Made by a program: the position numbers and the translations under genes
Source: JALYNX01 sp963724825
GTDB taxonomy: Bacteria > Actinomycetota > Acidimicrobiia > Spongiisociales > ZC4RG35
Assembly: GCA_963724825.1 (NCBI GenBank)
Contig: CAVRWT010000008.1
Span: 62,001-126,000, forward strand
Length of the DNA stretch: 64,000 nucleotides
Direction: 5' to 3'
Notes under the pieces: generated by a model
Seen by the model: the letters and a program-made list of their open reading frames with translations, nothing else
Databases searched by the model: none
Told to the model about the DNA's origin: nothing
Shown here: positions 10,595 to 19,361 of the stretch, piece after piece
Numbering within the stretch: the stretch's first letter is position 1
How the letters are laid out: every line of letters starts with the position of its first letter

Positions 10595-10598
10595 GGCG

Positions 10599-10952
10599 TC
10601 ATAAGAGGGCGGTGAGGCCCTTGAACAGGAAGATCCCTCCCAGGCCGAGGCCGACAACGATCTCGATGAGGCGGGTGCGCGCCAACAGCCAATCGGTCAT
10701 CCCGCCCAGAATGGCCTGTGAGCGTTTGGGAGCGACAAGCTGGAGGTCGATGGGAAGGTGATACGGGACGAGCATGATGAATAGGAAGGCGATGAGGACC
10801 ACGACGACCGTAGCCACCCCGGGTGCTGGGTCAGCAAGCGGGATCTCCTTGATCCCCGCCGCATAAACCACGAGGGCATCCGAGTTGATCACCTGGACTG
10901 CCACACCGAGCTTGAACAACGACCCGAAGCCGGAGGATGCGAAACCCTCCAC
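10599..10952 (-). CDS. GAP/SfLAP-family membrane protein, C-terminal half only
   Basis: 117 residues that match the second half of GAP-family (PF11139) six-helix proteins: KLGVAVQVINSDALVVYAAG, then a helix VVVLIAFLFIMLVPYHLP, then a final helix ending IFLFKGL. Full members are about 220 residues long, so three N-terminal helices are absent, and only 100 bases separate this gene from the next. An AAGGAGGAGG stretch lies 14 bases before the GTG at 10952, so the short form may be translated. It is either a truncated remnant or a half-size member. It converges on the MFS gene. Confidence 0.55.
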   Translation of the reverse strand: MEGFASSGFGSLFKLGVAVQVINSDALVVYAAGIKEIPLADPAPGVATVVVVLIAFLFIMLVPYHLPIDLQLVAPKRSQAILGGMTDWLLARTRLIEIVVGLGLGGIFLFKGLTALL

Positions 10953-11052
10953 GCGGTTTCGTTGCGCCTCCTCCTTGGTACAACGTGGTCGAACTAGGCG
11001 AGCCTGGGGTCGGAGTCTCTAGCGAGGGCGACCTCAGAACGGTTGGGCAGAC

Positions 11053-11331
11053 TCAGCCGTCGCGCTTCACTCCGTTGATTCGATCCAGCAACTGCTGGTC
11101 CACCATGTCCTGGTACTCGGGGTGCCGTTTGACCCATGCTGCGATGAAGGGGCATAGCGGCACGATGGTTCCGCCCTGGGCCCGGACATCATCGAGGGCA
11201 AAGCGGGCGAGGGCTGTGCCGACGCCCTTCCCCTCGTAGTCAGCGTTGACTTCGGTGTGAACGAAGATGTGTTTTCCGCCGCGAAGCTGATAGACGGCCA
11301 TAGCCACGACCCGCCCGTCCTTCTCGGCCAC
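11053..11331 (-). CDS. Small GNAT-like acetyltransferase (YjdJ/PF14542 type)
   Basis: At least 92 residues. The acetyl-CoA-binding loop is YEGKGVGTALARFAL and the family-specific tail is VPLCPFIAAWVKRHPEY, as in the short single-domain GNAT proteins related to YjdJ. The annotated GTG at 11331 would cut the first strand; in-frame sequence upstream (TDTVDQIQSDVQYRDDPDLH) looks like a normal N-terminus but no standard start codon is seen there, so the true start may be near 11395. The acceptor is unknown. Confidence 0.7.
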   Translation of the reverse strand: MAEKDGRVVAMAVYQLRGGKHIFVHTEVNADYEGKGVGTALARFALDDVRAQGGTIVPLCPFIAAWVKRHPEYQDMVDQQLLDRINGVKRDG

Positions 11332-11429
11332 ATAGCGATGCAGGTCTGGATCGTCCCGGTATTGGACGTCGGATTGGATCTGGTCAACAGTGTCGGTGAT
11401 TCTGGCTCCCTGACGCGGCGTGGAACAAC

Positions 11430-11480
11430 CCTAATTGAGGACAGGAGGGCTCACCTGCGGACCTGTGGAACGCAATTAGG
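11430..11480. other. Nested inverted repeat downstream of the cupin gene
   Basis: CCTAATTG (11430-11437) pairs with CAATTAGG (11473-11480), and inside it ACAGG (11441-11445) pairs with CCTGT (11462-11466). It lies 13 bases beyond the stop of the minus-strand cupin gene. It could be a structured 3' end or a protein-binding site; no T-run supports simple intrinsic termination. Confidence 0.3.
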
Positions 11481-11492
11481 ACGGGCGGGCCT

Positions 11493-11885
11493 TCAGTGGT
11501 GTTCGGCGGCTTCAGCCTCGGCCTTGGTGCGATGGACGGTCCCATCGGGATGCTCGGGCGGCGAGTAGAGCGAGTAGAGCTTGACCTCGCCACTCCCGGT
11601 GTTGGTCACGTTGTGCCACACCCCGGCGGGCACGATGAATGCCCAATCGTCCCCGACGTCATGGCTTTCGTCGACGGCGTCCTCCGATCGACCGAAGTCG
11701 ACTCTGGCCTGACCTTGTTCGATGCGGAGAAACTGATCCCGATTGTGGTGTGACTCCCAGCCGATGGCCTCGCCCGGCAGCAGGCTCATCACAGTGAGTT
11801 GGGCGTGCTCGCCGGTGTGCACCACAGTCCGGAACGTCGTGTTGTCGAGGGTGAGTCGTTCGATGTCGTCAAGCCATCCGAGCAT
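11493..11885 (-). CDS. Cupin-domain protein
   Basis: 130 residues forming one cupin beta-barrel. The metal motif is recognisable: GWESHHNRDQFLRIEQG supplies two histidines and a glutamine/glutamate region (motif 1), and VPAGVWHNVTNTG supplies the motif 2 histidine. Such single-domain cupins are dioxygenases, isomerases or simple sugar-binding/mannose-isomerase-like proteins; this one ends in an Ala/Glu-rich tail. It is cytoplasmic. It shares its orientation with the 4-helix membrane protein upstream, with a 30-base gap, so they are possibly one operon. Confidence 0.8.
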   Translation of the reverse strand: MLGWLDDIERLTLDNTTFRTVVHTGEHAQLTVMSLLPGEAIGWESHHNRDQFLRIEQGQARVDFGRSEDAVDESHDVGDDWAFIVPAGVWHNVTNTGSGEVKLYSLYSPPEHPDGTVHRTKAEAEAAEHH

Positions 11886-11915
11886 TAGGTCATCTCCTTG
11901 TCACGCATTTCGATC

Positions 11916-12350
11916 CTATTGATTGGGCGATCGAGCCAATTTCCCGAATTCGACGCCGATGGAGATCAGGGTCCCGATCACGGTCAGGATCAGGACGAAC
12001 CTCGCCACCGGCTCCCAGTTGAAGGTGGCATCGGAGAAATCGAAGGGGAAGATCTGATATGTCCGCACCGCCACCGCCACGGTTATGCCCCCGAGACCGA
12101 TCTGGCATACCGACTTGAACCATTGGGCGTCGTAGGCCAGATAGACAACGTTGGCGGCGATGGTCGCCAGCAACGACAGGTTGATGAGCCAGAGGAGTTG
12201 TTCGAAGTCCGCGGTGAGGAACGGGACCCAGCCCCACGCCAGAATGTTGTTGACGATCACCAGCATCGCGATGTTGACCGCAATGGCGACGATGTATCCG
12301 AACCGGACCGCAGGCTGGGGCCTAACGACTTGGAATTGCGTCGTGCTCAT
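11916..12350 (-). CDS. Four-helix membrane protein of unknown function
   Basis: 144 residues with four clear hydrophobic segments (about 17-37, 48-68, 80-100 and 115-137) and short hydrophilic loops. The N-terminus (MSTTQFQVVRPQ) is short, with no signal peptide. I do not recognise a family. Aromatic and aspartate-containing loops (FPFDFSDATFNW) do not form a known motif. It lies upstream of the cupin gene on the same strand and is divergent from the SRPBCC gene, 93 bases away. Confidence 0.65.
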   Translation of the reverse strand: MSTTQFQVVRPQPAVRFGYIVAIAVNIAMLVIVNNILAWGWVPFLTADFEQLLWLINLSLLATIAANVVYLAYDAQWFKSVCQIGLGGITVAVAVRTYQIFPFDFSDATFNWEPVARFVLILTVIGTLISIGVEFGKLARSPNQ

Positions 12351-12443
12351 CAGGTCTCCTCGAACGATCTAGACGATCTTGGTTCGAAGCCTCCTCGGAC
12401 GGCCAGAGGAAAAGGTCCATGTTTGGGCGCCTATCGTCAGCCT

Positions 12444-12914
12444 GTGGAGAGTTATCCCGTTGGACCGGTGAAGGTTTCCGCACGAATTCCCGTGCCACCG
12501 GACCGCTTGTTTGCGTTCGTCTCCGACACGCGGAACGACCCGCTCTGGTGCCCCAATGTCGAGACGGTGGAACTGGTCGAGGGCGACGGTGTCGAGGCCG
12601 GGGCCAGATTCCGGTTTCATCAGCACCTCGACCGGCCTCGGTCCGATCGAATCGAGTTCGACGCCGAGGTCGAGATCGTCGACGTCGGCCTGGGCACGAT
12701 CACCTGGCACGTCACTGACAAGTTCCAGGATCGGTCGATCCGTCTCACGGTGGAACCGGACGGTGTGGGTTCGAAGATCACGCAGGTCACCGAGGCCTCC
12801 TTCCGACGGCCGCCCGGATTGGCCAAGTGGGCCTATCCGTTGTTGGCGCGTCGCACCTTCAAGGGGCAGTTCGAACAGCTGGCGGCCTATTTCGATAGGT
12901 CCGAGGCGAAGTAG
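12444..12914 (+). CDS. SRPBCC-family (polyketide cyclase/START-like) protein
   Basis: About 156 residues with the SRPBCC pattern: an N-terminal strand VSARIPVPPDRLFAFVSD, then the helix with NDPLWCPNVETVE, antiparallel strands, and the long C-terminal helix FKGQFEQLAAYFDR. This fold binds hydrophobic ligands in an internal cavity, and no catalytic residues can be assigned. Possible starts are the GTG at 12444 or the GTG at 12468; the first keeps a short leader. The LLM flavin oxidoreductase follows 46 bases later on the same strand. Confidence 0.75.
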   Translation: MESYPVGPVKVSARIPVPPDRLFAFVSDTRNDPLWCPNVETVELVEGDGVEAGARFRFHQHLDRPRSDRIEFDAEVEIVDVGLGTITWHVTDKFQDRSIRLTVEPDGVGSKITQVTEASFRRPPGLAKWAYPLLARRTFKGQFEQLAAYFDRSEAK

Positions 12915-12960
12915 CCGCCGGGAATATCCCGACCCCGGCGACCGCTGAACAGACCTCACC

Positions 12961-13986
12961 ATGGAACTTGGGATCACAACCTTCGCCGAGACCTACCCGG
13001 ATCCGCTCAGCGGCGAGAAGATCAGCCACGGGGACAGGCTGCGCCAGGTCCTCGAAGAGATCGTCCTCGCCGAGCAGGTAGGACTGGACGTTTACGGAGT
13101 CGGGGAGCACCATCGTCCCGACTTCGCCGCATCGGCGCCGGCCGTGGTGTTGGCCGCCGCGGCTGGAAAGACGAACAGGATTCGTCTCAGCCCGGCCGTG
13201 ATCATCCTCAGTTCCGCAGATCCCGTCCGGACCTTTCAGGACTTCGCCACCCTGGACCTCGTCTCCTCGGGTCGAGCAGAGCTGTTGGTGGGCAGGGGCT
13301 GGTTCATCGAGTCGTTCCCATTGTTCGGATATTCGCTGTCCGACTACGACGAGTTGTTCAGCGAGAAGCTGGATCTGCTTCTGGCGATCCGTGACAACGA
13401 CAAAGTTACCTGGTCGGGCAAGCATCGCCCCCCGCTTCAGGATCAGAGGATCTTTCCCAGGCCCGAGCAGGATCCGCTGCCAGTTTGGGTTGGCGTTGGG
13501 GGCACCCCGGAGTCGATCGTCCGCGCCGCCACCCGCGGCCTCCCAGTCGCCCTGGCCATCATCGGCGGCAATCCGGACCGCTTCGCCTTCTTCGCCGACC
13601 TGCACCGGCGAACGTTGGTCGAATCCGGGTATGACCCGGCCGAGGTCCCCCTTGCCGTCCACGCCCACGGCTATATCGGCGATGATGCCGACCAGGCTGC
13701 CGATGAGTACTACCCCTCGTATGCCGTCGCGATGTCAACCATCGGACGGGAACGAGGGTGGGGGCCGATGACCCGCGAGCAATTCGACATGATGCGGGGC
13801 CCGGAAGGCTCGCTGGTGCTCGGTGACGTCGAAGCAGTAGCGGCCAAGATCATTCGGATGCGAGATGTCCTCGGCATCCAGCGGTTCATGCTTCACATCA
13901 GCGTCGGGACCCTTCCCCACGACAAGGTGATGCGGACCATCGAGTTGTTGGGTACCAAGGTGGCACCGCTGGTCAACGCTTCTTAG
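12961..13986 (+). CDS. LLM-class flavin-dependent oxidoreductase
   Basis: 341 residues, the normal length for the luciferase-like monooxygenase family. It begins with a typical first barrel strand and YPDPLSGEKIS, then has VYGVGEHHRPDFAASAP, the GRAELLVGRGWF segment that shapes the FMN site, and WVGVGGTPESIVRAA. These enzymes use reduced FMN or F420; F420 is common in Actinobacteria, but the cofactor cannot be assigned here. It is cytoplasmic. The ATG at 12961 is the first plausible start, with little Shine-Dalgarno signal. Confidence 0.88.
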   Translation: MELGITTFAETYPDPLSGEKISHGDRLRQVLEEIVLAEQVGLDVYGVGEHHRPDFAASAPAVVLAAAAGKTNRIRLSPAVIILSSADPVRTFQDFATLDLVSSGRAELLVGRGWFIESFPLFGYSLSDYDELFSEKLDLLLAIRDNDKVTWSGKHRPPLQDQRIFPRPEQDPLPVWVGVGGTPESIVRAATRGLPVALAIIGGNPDRFAFFADLHRRTLVESGYDPAEVPLAVHAHGYIGDDADQAADEYYPSYAVAMSTIGRERGWGPMTREQFDMMRGPEGSLVLGDVEAVAAKIIRMRDVLGIQRFMLHISVGTLPHDKVMRTIELLGTKVAPLVNAS

Positions 13987-14007
13987 ACCCGGGCTAACTT
14001 CGGATGC

Positions 14008-15222
14008 GTGACTGGACGACTCAGTTTCCGCCGCTGGTGGCAGCCCCCGGCGCGCTACGAAGACCGTCGCACAGATCGACGGGTGACCTTCCTCGAGCTC
14101 TTCTTCGATCTGGTCTTCGTGGTCCTGGTGTCCCAGTTGGCCCACCACTTGGCCGCGAATCCAACATGGGCCGGTGTGGGCTGGTTCGCCTTCCTCTTCT
14201 ACGCAGTGTGGACCTCGTGGATCAACGGCACCTTCTACTACGACGCACACGGCACCAACGACATCAGTGTTCGAGTGTTCACCTTCGCCCAGATGCTCAC
14301 GGTGGCTTTGATGGCGGTGTTCGCCGGAGACGTCCCTGGCTCCGGGGCGGCCGGATTTGCCGTCGCCTACGGGCTCAACAGCCTGCTGCTGGCGATCATT
14401 TGGTTTCGGACCGGTCTTCACGACCCGTCGCACCGGTCTGCGTCTAACCCTTACTCGGCGGCCTATCTGCTGGGTGGGGCCTTGTTCATTGCGAGCGCTG
14501 CCGTTGGTGAGCCGGTCGCCTACTGGATGTGGGGCCTCGCTCTCCTCATCGAATCTTTGGGCTATGTCTTTTCCACCAACCGGTGGGAGCCTCCGGAGAG
14601 TCAGCAAGGCGAGGCAACGATCGCAACCACCCCGTCACTCATCGAGCGGATGGGGCTCTTCGTGATCATCGTTCTCGGCGAAGTCATCGTCGACGCAATC
14701 GACGGGATTGCCGACATCCAGCCTTTGGAGATCGACGGCGTGATCATCGGTCTGCTCGGGGTCCTGGTGGCGATTGGATTGTGGTGGATCTACTTCGACC
14801 TCGTGTCCCACAACGCACCGGTTTCCCGATTGACCCAAACCTGGCTCTTCCTCCATTTCCCACTCTTGGTTGCGGTCGCAGCAGGGGGCGCCGGCGTTCT
14901 CAACACTGTCGAGCATTTCGCTGAGCCCGTGCCGGAGTCGGTGCGATGGTTGCTCGTCGGCTCACTGGCCCTGGCGGTGGTCTCGGTCACCGCCCTGACC
15001 CTCACCCTGGAGGTGCGAGCCAAGCATCCAGAGGTTTACCGGATGTCGGGCTGGACGCTGCTCATGAGCGCGGGGCTGATGTTGTTGGTGGGAACCACCG
15101 ATTGGGGTGCGAAAGGAACGCTCGAGGCCTTGGTGGCCCTGCTCCTGGCTCCGGTGATCGTCGGGACGGTGGTTTGGCTGCGTCACACCGATCCTGAAGC
15201 GGCCGTCGTCGCGGTCAACTGA
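14008..15222 (+). CDS. Low-temperature-requirement A (LtrA) family membrane protein
   Basis: 404 residues with about 11 membrane helices. The PF06772 hallmark is at the N-terminus: VTFLELFFDLVFVVLVSQLAHHL, directly after a basic RRTDRR loop. Further family features are WTSWINGTFYYDAHG and GLFVIIVLGEVIVDAI. LtrA was linked genetically to growth of Listeria at low temperature; its molecular function remains unknown. The GTG at 14008 is the only start that keeps the short cytoplasmic leader. Its stop is 10 bases from the end of the convergent PLP-enzyme gene. Confidence 0.9.
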   Translation: MTGRLSFRRWWQPPARYEDRRTDRRVTFLELFFDLVFVVLVSQLAHHLAANPTWAGVGWFAFLFYAVWTSWINGTFYYDAHGTNDISVRVFTFAQMLTVALMAVFAGDVPGSGAAGFAVAYGLNSLLLAIIWFRTGLHDPSHRSASNPYSAAYLLGGALFIASAAVGEPVAYWMWGLALLIESLGYVFSTNRWEPPESQQGEATIATTPSLIERMGLFVIIVLGEVIVDAIDGIADIQPLEIDGVIIGLLGVLVAIGLWWIYFDLVSHNAPVSRLTQTWLFLHFPLLVAVAAGGAGVLNTVEHFAEPVPESVRWLLVGSLALAVVSVTALTLTLEVRAKHPEVYRMSGWTLLMSAGLMLLVGTTDWGAKGTLEALVALLLAPVIVGTVVWLRHTDPEAAVVAVN

Positions 15223-15232
15223 CCCGTTGTCC

Positions 15233-16327
15233 CTAGGTCGGTTCCGGTCCTTCGGATAGGAATGTCAGGACCCGACTGGAGTCGTTGATTGAAAGCTCGA
15301 TTCTCGACAGGCCGGAATGCTGCAGGCCGGAGACGCCCGCGGCTCCGGAAGGAGTGGTGGCTAACCCGTGTCCATCGAGGAAGGCGACCGTTTCCGTGGC
15401 TTCCTCGTCGCTGATCGTGAGAAAGTAGTCGGCGTCCCTGGCCAGGGACATGAGAGCGAGGTGTGAAGGCTCCTTGGTGTCGAGGCGTCCCATATTCGAA
15501 GCCGGGCCATCGGCACGGACCGCTCTTCCGGCCCTGATGCTTTCGGTCAGGCAAGGCGCCCGTTCTGGCTCAACCACGACAATCAGCGGTTCGTCGCCCC
15601 ACTGATGACGAGCGAAGGCGGCCGCCGAGGCGGCGAACCCTCCCACGCCCGCCTGAAGGAAGAGATGGGTCGGCGGGGAGGCGATGGCTTCGACCTGCTC
15701 GGCGGCCTCGACTCCCATCGCCAGGTAACCCTCCATAACGAGACGGGGGATGTCGGTGTACCCGGGCCACGATGAGTCCGTAAGAAGCACCCATCCTTCC
15801 GCCGATGCCATGTCCCGCGAGGCGGTCAGACTCTCCTCGTAGTCGAATCCAGCCCGAATCACCGTTGCCCCAAACCGTTCGAGACGGGTGGCGAATCCCT
15901 CGGGGACATGGTGGCTGATGAAGATGACCGCCTTCGCTCCGAACACCCGGGCTCCAGCCGCAACGGAAAGGCCATGGTTTCCTGCACTGGCCGTGACGTA
16001 GGTCACGTCGCTGAGGGTGTGCGCCAGCTCCTCGGAGGGCCGGTCCCAGTCACCGCCCAGGCGCTGTTCGGCGTCCAGAGCGATCACATAGGCAGCACCA
16101 AGCGCCTTGAAGCTGCCCAGGCCCATGCGGTCCCGTTCGTCTTTGATCCAGATATGGTCGACTTCGAGGTCCCGCGCCATCTCGGATAGGTCAACCAGAG
16201 GGGTGACGCCGTAGGCGGGACAGCGGGCCAGGAGGTCGATCACCTTCGATGGGTCGACACTCACATCGTCGCCTGAGGATCCAGGGAGACCGGTCGATCT
16301 CCACGGGTTGGTCAACAATGACGGCAC
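15233..16327 (-). CDS. PLP-dependent lyase, diaminopropionate ammonia-lyase-like
   Basis: About 364 residues of fold-type II PLP enzyme. The start NPWRST, then YGVTPLVDLSEMA and WIKDERDRMGLGSFKALGA resemble diaminopropionate ammonia-lyase (YgeX); the lysine in GSFKALG would bind PLP. ASAGNHGLSVA is the substrate/phosphate loop, and LQAGVGGFAASAAAF is the glycine-rich phosphate-binding segment. Threonine synthase/dehydratase-like activity is the alternative. I chose the GTG at 16327 because it adds the conserved NPW leader; a GTG at 16264 would remove it. It is cytoplasmic. Confidence 0.75.
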   Translation of the reverse strand: MPSLLTNPWRSTGLPGSSGDDVSVDPSKVIDLLARCPAYGVTPLVDLSEMARDLEVDHIWIKDERDRMGLGSFKALGAAYVIALDAEQRLGGDWDRPSEELAHTLSDVTYVTASAGNHGLSVAAGARVFGAKAVIFISHHVPEGFATRLERFGATVIRAGFDYEESLTASRDMASAEGWVLLTDSSWPGYTDIPRLVMEGYLAMGVEAAEQVEAIASPPTHLFLQAGVGGFAASAAAFARHQWGDEPLIVVVEPERAPCLTESIRAGRAVRADGPASNMGRLDTKEPSHLALMSLARDADYFLTISDEEATETVAFLDGHGLATTPSGAAGVSGLQHSGLSRIELSINDSSRVLTFLSEGPEPT

Positions 16328-16393
16328 CCGGCCGAAGCTACCGACATCACGATCGCCAGCACGCTTCGACCGCCATGGCAATACTGATCGCAT

Positions 16394-16885
16394 ATGAACG
16401 TCTACGTGATCGTCCTGCGAATACTCCACGTTGGTGCTGGCATTTTCTGGGCCGGAAGCATCCTGGTGCTGCTTCGATTTCTCATCCCGACCGCCCAGGC
16501 AGTTGGGCCCGCCGCCGGCCCGTTCATGGGACGTCTCACGGGTGAGGCGAAGTTCGGGGAGATAGCGGGTGCCGCCGGGGTGATCACGATCCTCAGCGGA
16601 ACCCTCCTCTACTGGCACGACTTCGGCGAGGTCATCCCGTTCAACGCGGCTATGGCCGGCTTTGCCATCGGTGGTGTTGCGGCCATCGCCCTATGGATCG
16701 TTGGCATGTTCCAGCTTCGGCCGGCCAACGAGAAGCTGGCCGCACTCGGTGCACGCGCTGCGCAGGGTGAAAACGTCGGGACAGAGATGGGCCAGACGAT
16801 GGCAGCCCGAGATCGTCTGATCCCGGTCATGACCATCCTGGTCGTGGTCGCCATCCTGGCGATGGCCATCTCCCGCTATCTCTGA
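16394..16885 (+). CDS. Four-helix integral membrane protein
   Basis: 163 residues with four hydrophobic segments. Helix 1 contains ILHVGAGIFWAGSIL, a histidine in a membrane segment that recalls CopD/DUF2269-type proteins, but the rest does not let me assign a family. A charged loop (NEKLAALGARAAQGENVGTEMGQ, split here only by position near residues 110-132) precedes helix 4. The TPR-cyclase gene follows 69 bases downstream on the same strand. The function is unknown. Confidence 0.65.
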   Translation: MNVYVIVLRILHVGAGIFWAGSILVLLRFLIPTAQAVGPAAGPFMGRLTGEAKFGEIAGAAGVITILSGTLLYWHDFGEVIPFNAAMAGFAIGGVAAIALWIVGMFQLRPANEKLAALGARAAQGENVGTEMGQTMAARDRLIPVMTILVVVAILAMAISRYL

Positions 16886-16954
16886 ACCTGCTTCGACCTC
16901 GAACCAGACGATCGTCGTGCACGTAGAATCCCCAGTTGGAATCCGCTCGGTGAG

Positions 16955-18913
16955 GTGAGCCTGATGAGGACCGTCGAGAACGGCCGCAAGGCCGTCGAGC
17001 GCCGCGAATGGGGCGATGCGGTGGCTGCCTTTCACGAGGCGGACGAGGCACAGCCGCTGTCGCCCGAGGACCTCGAGCTGCTCGCCGATGCCTCCTGGTG
17101 GGCGGGTGAGCCCGACGAATCCGTCGAAGTGCTCGAACGAGCCTATGCCGGCCATGTCGAGCAGGGATCGGAGACCGGGGCCGCCAGGGTCGCGGTGGCC
17201 CTCGCATACCTCGCCGCGCGTCGTCAAGCCTTTTCGATTACTGGAGGATGGCTGGCGCGGGCGCATCGACTTCTCGAAGGACATCCCGAATCGGTGGTGA
17301 ACGCCCAGATCAAGGTCATCGATATCATCGAGACCCTCTACTTCAAGGGAGATATCCCCGGGGGCATCGAGGCCGCTGACGAGACCGTAGCGCTAGCCCG
17401 TCGGCTGGGGAGCCGGGAAGCCGAGTCACAGGCCCTGGCCCTCAAAGGTATCGCCTTGATCATGATCGGACAATGGAAAGAAGGCATGGTCCTGCTCGAT
17501 GAGGCCACTGCGGCCGCGGTGTCCGGCGAGATCAGCCTGAGAGCGGCGAGCGACATCTACTGCCAAACGATCTCTGCTTGCCGGGCCATGGCCGATTTTC
17601 GCCGGGCCGGCGAATGGACCGAGGAGGCTGACCGATGGATGAACCGATACTCGGTGACTGGTTACACCGGTGTCTGCTCGGTCCACCGGGCGGAATTGAA
17701 GAGATTGCACGGGAACTGGACCGAGGCCCAGGAGGAGGCCCGCGCCGCCTGCCTCGACCTGGAGCGCTATCACATTCTTGACGCGGTCGGCTACGCCTAC
17801 CACGAGATCGGTGAGGTCCTGTTCCGGACCGGGGACCTGGTGGGAGCGGAGAAGGCGTTTCTGATGGCCTATGAGAACGGGGAGAACCCGCAACCCGGCC
17901 TTGCGCTGCTGATGTTGGCCAGAGGTGAAGGTGCCGAGGCTGCCTCGTCCCTCGGCAATGCCCTCGCCCACACCGACAAGAGCATCCTTTTGGCTCGGGC
18001 CACCATGTTGCCGGCCCAAGTCGAGATCGCGCTCACCCAGAACGACATCGAAACTGCCCGGGCCGCTATCGAGGAGCTCGAGATGATCACCACCGAGTTC
18101 GAGCGGCCTGCTTTCGAAGCGGCCACTCTGACTGCGAAAGGCGATCTGGCATTGCATCTGGGCGATCCTGAGGAAGCAGCACAGCATCTGGAGAAGGCGT
18201 GGAGGCTGTGGAAGGACGTCGAATTTCCCTACGAGACTGCTCGGGCCAGGGTGCTGCTCGGCCAGGCGCGAGCCAACCTCGGCGATGCCGGTTCGGCCCG
18301 GATGGAGCTGGGTGCCGCCCGCTCCACTTTCGAGAGGCTGGGAGCGACCCTCGATCTGAAGCGAGTCGACGAGCTCCTCTACGAATCCCGGGTGCCGGAC
18401 GCCGACCGCGACCGAGTGTTGAAGGCGCTGATGTTCACCGACATCGTTGTTTCGACCGATCTCGTCCGCACTCTGGGCGAGGACCGCTGGGAGAACCTTC
18501 TTCGCTGGCACGACAGCGAGCTTCGATCGCTGTTCGGCAGGCATCAGGGTGTCGAGGTCAGCCATACCGGCGATGGGTTCTTTGTCACCTTCGATCGCCC
18601 ATCGGACGCGGTCGAAGCGGCCGTCGCCATTCAGCGTCGGATGACCGAGCATCGACGCGAATCCGGATTCGCCCCCTGGGTGAGGATCGGAATCCACCAC
18701 GCCGAGGTGACCAAAGAGGGTGGCGACTACCGGGGCCAGGGAGTGCATGTTGCCGCCCGGGTGGGTGCGGTGGCGGGGGAGGAGGAGATCGTGATCTCAG
18801 GTGCAGCCCTGGCTGCTGTCGGGGAGGTCAAGTACCCGTTGTCGGAATCCCACGCCGTTGAGCTCAAGGGAGTGCTCGAGCCGGTCGAGGTGTCGACGAT
18901 CGACTGGCGGTAG
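16955..18913 (+). CDS. TPR-repeat class III adenylyl/guanylyl cyclase
   Basis: 652 residues. Positions 1-480 are helical repeats of TPR type with no membrane segment. Residues about 485-652 are a class III cyclase catalytic domain: FTDIVVSTDL with the first metal aspartate, HTGDGFFVTFD with the second, IGIHHAEV, and a final VELKGVLEPVEV. Both metal ligands are present, so it may be active, making cAMP (less likely cGMP). The TPR part probably senses a partner protein. Starts at GTG 16955 or ATG 16964 are both possible. This order, sensor first and cyclase last, is the reverse of the cyclase at the right end of the window. Confidence 0.88.
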   Translation: MSLMRTVENGRKAVERREWGDAVAAFHEADEAQPLSPEDLELLADASWWAGEPDESVEVLERAYAGHVEQGSETGAARVAVALAYLAARRQAFSITGGWLARAHRLLEGHPESVVNAQIKVIDIIETLYFKGDIPGGIEAADETVALARRLGSREAESQALALKGIALIMIGQWKEGMVLLDEATAAAVSGEISLRAASDIYCQTISACRAMADFRRAGEWTEEADRWMNRYSVTGYTGVCSVHRAELKRLHGNWTEAQEEARAACLDLERYHILDAVGYAYHEIGEVLFRTGDLVGAEKAFLMAYENGENPQPGLALLMLARGEGAEAASSLGNALAHTDKSILLARATMLPAQVEIALTQNDIETARAAIEELEMITTEFERPAFEAATLTAKGDLALHLGDPEEAAQHLEKAWRLWKDVEFPYETARARVLLGQARANLGDAGSARMELGAARSTFERLGATLDLKRVDELLYESRVPDADRDRVLKALMFTDIVVSTDLVRTLGEDRWENLLRWHDSELRSLFGRHQGVEVSHTGDGFFVTFDRPSDAVEAAVAIQRRMTEHRRESGFAPWVRIGIHHAEVTKEGGDYRGQGVHVAARVGAVAGEEEIVISGAALAAVGEVKYPLSESHAVELKGVLEPVEVSTIDWR

Positions 18914-18975
18914 GCCCCAGTCACGTCATTCGAGGTGTAGTTTCCGGGAACGCTCTCCGTCCCAAAGGAGGAATC

Positions 18976-19359
18976 ATGAGCGAGCATCCAAACGCCGCGA
19001 TGTACCGCGATGTCATGGAGAAGTTCAACGCCGGGGACACCACTGCCATGGTCGACTCGATTGCTGACGACGTCGTCTGGTGGCAGATCGGCTCGCCGGA
19101 GCCGCTTCGAGGAAAAGCTGCCTTGATGGAGTCAATGGCGGGTCTCGACGAGGTGCCGATCACGGTCGACCTCACGGACGTGATCGCCAACGACGACATG
19201 GTGGTGGGCCTGGTCACGGCAACCGTGGGGTCGGGTCCCGAGGCCTTTAGCTATCGCACCGCCGAAGTCGCCTGGCTCAAGGACGGCAAGGTCGCCGAGC
19301 GGCGCGCCTACTCAGACGACACCGAAGCGATCAACAACTTCTTCAGTCAGTTCGGCTGA
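18976..19359 (+). CDS. SnoaL/NTF2-like protein
   Basis: 127 residues with the NTF2-like cone fold: an N-terminal helix (NAAMYRDVMEKFNAGD), then DDVVWWQIGSPEPLRGK, and strands ending in a helix. These ketosteroid-isomerase-like proteins may be small isomerases or hydrolases or simply ligand-binding. An excellent ribosome-binding site, AAAGGAGGAA, precedes the ATG. It lies 62 bases after the cyclase gene, and its stop is 2 bases from the end of the convergent TPR gene. Confidence 0.8.
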   Translation: MSEHPNAAMYRDVMEKFNAGDTTAMVDSIADDVVWWQIGSPEPLRGKAALMESMAGLDEVPITVDLTDVIANDDMVVGLVTATVGSGPEAFSYRTAEVAWLKDGKVAERRAYSDDTEAINNFFSQFG

Positions 19360-19361
19360 TC

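Noticed and set aside
11898..12443. N-terminal extension of the SRPBCC open frame
   Set aside because: It runs antisense through the 4-helix membrane gene and is charged and repetitive; the SRPBCC fold starts only after 12444.
17426..18748. Long open frame antisense to the TPR-cyclase gene
   Set aside because: It is a high-GC shadow: no domain, and the plus-strand frame has clear cyclase motifs.
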